Below are positions 5,739-8,114 of a stretch of DNA of 8,114 nucleotides, piece by piece. The DNA comes from NIOZ-UU13 sp041862635. Lineage in GTDB: Bacteria; Planctomycetota; Phycisphaerae; Sedimentisphaerales; Anaerobacaceae. Location of the stretch: NCBI GenBank assembly GCA_041862635.1, contig JBGVTO010000310.1:1-8114 (forward strand), given 5' to 3'. The position numbers and the translations under genes are program-made. Numbering within the stretch: position 1 is the stretch's first letter; every line of letters starts with the position of its first letter. The notes beneath the pieces are model-generated. The model was not told where the DNA came from. It was given only the letters and a program-made list of their open reading frames with translations, and did no database searches.

Positions 5739-5874
5739 CTTACAATAACTGTTTATCATCGCCAATGGCACCCTTTTCAGAAACCGCCAAGAGCTCATCA
5801 ATCAAATGCTCTACATATAAACACAGTAAAAATTTCCAATCTTGCGCGAAATCCTTAAATTTTTGAAAGAAATC

Positions 5875-5880
5875 TATAAT
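5875..5880 (+). promoter_or_regulatory. Possible -10 box for the sigma-kinase operon
   Basis: A perfect TATAAT lies about 95 bases before the sigma-factor start in an AT-rich stretch of the divergent spacer (5703-5977). The bases 17 upstream (TCCTTA) are a poor -35 match, so either the site needs an activator or the match is chance. The spacer must also contain the leftward promoter of the Kelch operon, which I cannot place. Confidence 0.25.
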
Positions 5881-5908
5881 GCGGCGTAAGTACCCTAAAA
5901 AGCTCGAT

Positions 5909-5922
5909 TTAGCGCTTGCTAA
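5909..5922. promoter_or_regulatory. Perfect inverted repeat TTAGC-N4-GCTAA
   Basis: TTAGCGCTTGCTAA is a 5+5 palindrome just downstream of the possible -10 box and 56 bases before the sigma-factor start. Its geometry matches the TGTTG-N4-CAACA palindrome at 552-565, although the sequence differs. It may be a regulator-binding site in the divergent spacer. Confidence 0.25.
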
Positions 5923-5977
5923 TATTCTGAAAATCCACTATTATTGACTTTATCTGGGCCAGTAAGATGTGTAGTTG

Positions 5978-6787
5978 ATGCCCAACAACACGTTTGACGG
6001 CATAGAGAACATGAAACCAGATGATTACACAGATATGGGTGGTACAAGAGAGACATTTCTTACCACTCATTGGTCACTCATTGAAGACGTCAGTTCAGGT
6101 GATTTAGATAGAAATCGAGCCTTGCTCGGCTTATTGCTAAGCAAATACTGGAAACCTGTTTATTGTTACCTGAGGCGCAAAGGTTATGATAATGAAAAAG
6201 CAAAGGACCTTACCCAGGAATTCTTTTATGAAGCTGTTTTCGGCAGAGGTCTGATTCAAAAGGCCGATGAGTCTAAGGGACGGTTTCGTTCATTTCTGTT
6301 AATAGCCTTAAATCGATTCTTAATAAATATTAAGAACAAAGAAACAGCCCAAAAACGTATACCAAAAGATAAGCTCGTTCCACTGGACATGGTCGATTCA
6401 CTGGAATTGCCCCAAACCGTCTCAACATTAGCGCCTGAAGATTCTTTTACTTACGCCTGGGTATCGTCACTTGTGGAAGATGTTTTGGAAGAAGTAGAGG
6501 CTAAATGTCATGCGGATGGCAAGGGCGTACACTGGCAGGTGTTCTACGACAGGGTTCTGCAGCCTATTATAGATGGAACCGATTCGCCTTCTTTGAAGGA
6601 GATTTGTGAAAGATACGGAATCAAAGATGACGCTAAGGCCTCCAACATGATTGTTACTGTGAAAAGACGCTTCCAGGCGGCTTTGAAAAAGCAATTACGT
6701 GATTCTGTGATCTCAGAAGAACAGGTAAGGGGTGAATTGGAAGAAATTAGGAGATTTTTCCCAAAAATTGCGCAAGATGGTGAATAG
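5978..6787 (+). CDS. ECF-like sigma-70 family RNA polymerase sigma factor
   Basis: A protein of about 269 aa, numbered here from an in-frame TTG at 5975. The ATG at 5978 is preferred over that TTG and over the ATG at 6011; none has a strong Shine-Dalgarno. After a leader of about 27 residues comes FLTTHWSLIEDV. Region 2 follows (YWKPVYCYLRRKGYDNEKAKDLTQEFF, about 57-84, with DLTQEFF from 78), then GRFRSFLLIALNRFLIN. Region 4 with its helix-turn-helix is at about 206-240 (SLKEICERYGI, ASNMIVTVKRRFQAALKK). The TTHWS start, the DLTQEFF-GRFRSFLL signature and the long linker between regions 2 and 4 fit the ECF-like sigma subgroup abundant in Planctomycetota, longer than the usual ECF of about 190 aa. 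It directs RNA polymerase to an unknown promoter set. The kinase starts 75 bases downstream on the same strand, a recurrent pairing that suggests signalling through phosphorylation, although no anti-sigma gene is present. Confidence 0.88.
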   Translation: MPNNTFDGIENMKPDDYTDMGGTRETFLTTHWSLIEDVSSGDLDRNRALLGLLLSKYWKPVYCYLRRKGYDNEKAKDLTQEFFYEAVFGRGLIQKADESKGRFRSFLLIALNRFLINIKNKETAQKRIPKDKLVPLDMVDSLELPQTVSTLAPEDSFTYAWVSSLVEDVLEEVEAKCHADGKGVHWQVFYDRVLQPIIDGTDSPSLKEICERYGIKDDAKASNMIVTVKRRFQAALKKQLRDSVISEEQVRGELEEIRRFFPKIAQDGE

Positions 6788-6862
6788 TTGCTGTATTTAT
6801 TATTAGCGTAATGTGTCAAACTTATCTGAACAGCAATATGGTTTTAAAATCGTGGTAAGAAT

Positions 6863-8114
6863 ATGGCTAAGAAACGAATATTTGGCCTTGATCCGAAGAA
6901 GCTGGATAAGCTCCTGTCAATAGGCACAGAGGGTCTTGATATTGAGGATAAGAAATCACCCACGACAGGTGAAGATAATCAAGCAAAGAAGATTGATGTG
7001 CCAAACGCTACGGCCTCTTTAGCTATTTTCGCCGAACAGCCTGGCGGTCAGATTGGACGATATAAGTTGCTTAATGTCTTAGGTGAAGGCGGGATGGGGA
7101 TTGTATATCTGGCCGAGCAGAAGCAGCCCATCAGACGCCAGGTGGCCTTGAAGGTCATCAAGCCGGGAATGGATTCCAAACGTGTCATCGGGCGCTTCGA
7201 GGCTGAAAGACAGGCTTTGGCCCTGTTAGACCATCCGAATATCGCTCATGTTTATGATGCGGGGACGACAGAGGCCGGCCGGCCATATTTTGTGATGGAA
7301 TACGTCAAGGGCTTATCCATAACCGAGCATTGCGACCGCCATAAGCTTACCATCGAAGACCGGCTGAATCTATTCTGGCAAGTCTGCCTTGCTGTCCATC
7401 ATGCCCACCAGAAAGGCATCATTCACCGGGATATAAAGCCGTCAAATATTCTGGTCTCATTACAAGATGACCAGGTGATTCCCAAGATTATCGATTTCGG
7501 GGTAGCCAAGGCCCTTGCTCAGCCGTTGACGGAGCAAACGCTTGTTACCGAGCAGGGCCAGTTATTCGGCACGCCTGAGTATATGAGTCCTGAACAAGCG
7601 GATATGGCTAACGAGGACATAGATACCCGCTCAGATATCTATTCGTTAGGCGTGCTGCTGTATGTACTGCTGACAGGAGTTTTGCCGTTTGATTCGGCTA
7701 CCTTTCGTGAAGGCGGCATTGAGCACATCCGGCAGGTCATCCGCGAGACCGACCCCAAGACGCCGAGCACCCGCCTGACGAGACTTGGTGACGAGGCTAA
7801 GAAGGTTGCTGAAAAACGCCGGACCGAGGTCGCAGCATTAGCCAAATGCCTGCATAGAGAGCTCGAATGGATTCCCCTCAAGGCGATGCGTAAGGAGCGT
7901 GCCGAGCGCTATCGCTCAGCATCTGAACTTGCGGACGATATCGAGAATTACCTAATAGGTGCTCCTCTGATTGCCGGGCCGATAAGCACCGCTTACCGGC
8001 TCAAGAAGTTCGCCCGCCGCAACCGAACATTCGTGACTGGCGTTGCTGCGGTGGTGGCAGTACTTATTGCTGGCGTCATCGGCTCCACTTTTTTCGCCAT
8101 CAGGGCCGAGCGCG
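6863..8114 (+). CDS. Membrane Hanks-type serine/threonine protein kinase, 5' part
   Basis: The first 417 codons are visible and the gene runs off the right edge. The ATG at 6863 follows GGTAAG, a weak Shine-Dalgarno. An N-terminal tail of about 65 residues, Lys/Asp-rich, precedes the kinase domain. Visible elements are the glycine loop GEGGMG (74-79), the ATP lysine in VALK (K97), the helix-C glutamate in FEAERQAL (E115), the catalytic loop HRDIKPSN (188-195, D190), DFG (211-213), GTPEYMSPE (236-244) and DIYSLGVLLYVLLTG. All key residues are present, so the enzyme should be active. A long helical segment (EAKKVAEKRRTEVAALAKCLHRELEWIPLKAM) and the conserved KERAERYRSASELADDIENYL follow. A transmembrane helix is at about 390-413 (GVAAVVAVLIAGVIG), so the kinase faces the cytoplasm. 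In this planctomycete family the part after the membrane helix often carries TPR-like or other sensor repeats; here it lies outside the window. It is probably in an operon with the sigma factor. Confidence 0.92.
   Translation, partial: MAKKRIFGLDPKKLDKLLSIGTEGLDIEDKKSPTTGEDNQAKKIDVPNATASLAIFAEQPGGQIGRYKLLNVLGEGGMGIVYLAEQKQPIRRQVALKVIKPGMDSKRVIGRFEAERQALALLDHPNIAHVYDAGTTEAGRPYFVMEYVKGLSITEHCDRHKLTIEDRLNLFWQVCLAVHHAHQKGIIHRDIKPSNILVSLQDDQVIPKIIDFGVAKALAQPLTEQTLVTEQGQLFGTPEYMSPEQADMANEDIDTRSDIYSLGVLLYVLLTGVLPFDSATFREGGIEHIRQVIRETDPKTPSTRLTRLGDEAKKVAEKRRTEVAALAKCLHRELEWIPLKAMRKERAERYRSASELADDIENYLIGAPLIAGPISTAYRLKKFARRNRTFVTGVAAVVAVLIAGVIGSTFFAIRAER

Noticed and set aside
7639..7881. A minus-strand frame inside the kinase gene.
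   Set aside because: It overlaps conserved kinase sequence and has no independent support.
1..8114. A CRISPR array, toxin-antitoxin pair or anti-phage system.
   Set aside because: No regularly spaced repeats, no small paired genes and no nuclease or effector domains are present. The kinase has ordinary planctomycete signalling features and is not in a defence-gene context.

Overview
The window looks like a chromosomal segment of a Planctomycetota bacterium, probably class Phycisphaerae or the Sedimentisphaerales group. This rests on gene content, not on any database match. The supporting features are: secreted multidomain proteins carrying the 'HDVYFG...YYWRIDE' fibronectin-III-like module and the 'KMYFDDIRLY' jellyroll end; a Kelch-dockerin-LamG protein ending in 'LIDDVRIYNRA'; a PD40 repeat protein; and a planctomycete-style ECF-like sigma factor followed by a membrane Hanks-type kinase with an 'RFEAERQALALLDHPNI' signature.

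Layout. 1-318 (+) is the 3' end of a secreted jellyroll protein. 319-645 is intergenic, with hairpins and a possible promoter. 646-2901 (+) is a complete 751-aa secreted protein whose C-terminal jellyroll is paralogous to the first gene but is split by an inserted domain of about 190 residues. 2902-3266 is a patchwork: a palindromic extragenic repeat, a good minus-strand terminator, the 3' half of a tRNA-Val(GAC) gene, and repeats that look like the end of an IS21-type insertion sequence. 3267-3911 (-) is a PD40 protein whose third repeat stops abruptly and runs into unrelated sequence, so it is probably truncated. 3963-5702 (-) encodes a six-blade Kelch propeller followed by dockerin-like and LamG domains, and is probably co-transcribed with the PD40 gene. 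A 275-bp divergent spacer separates it from a rightward sigma factor (5978-6787) and a kinase (6863 to the window end).

How the parts may work together. The left and middle genes are exported structural or binding proteins with no visible catalytic domain. The sigma factor and kinase form a typical planctomycete signalling pair: membrane kinase, cytoplasmic catalytic domain, adjacent sigma factor. Whether this pair controls the divergent Kelch operon is inference only. I see no defence system, CRISPR array, complete transposase or integrase. The most unusual area is 2990-3400, a probable recombination scar where tRNA, IS-like and truncated-gene pieces meet.
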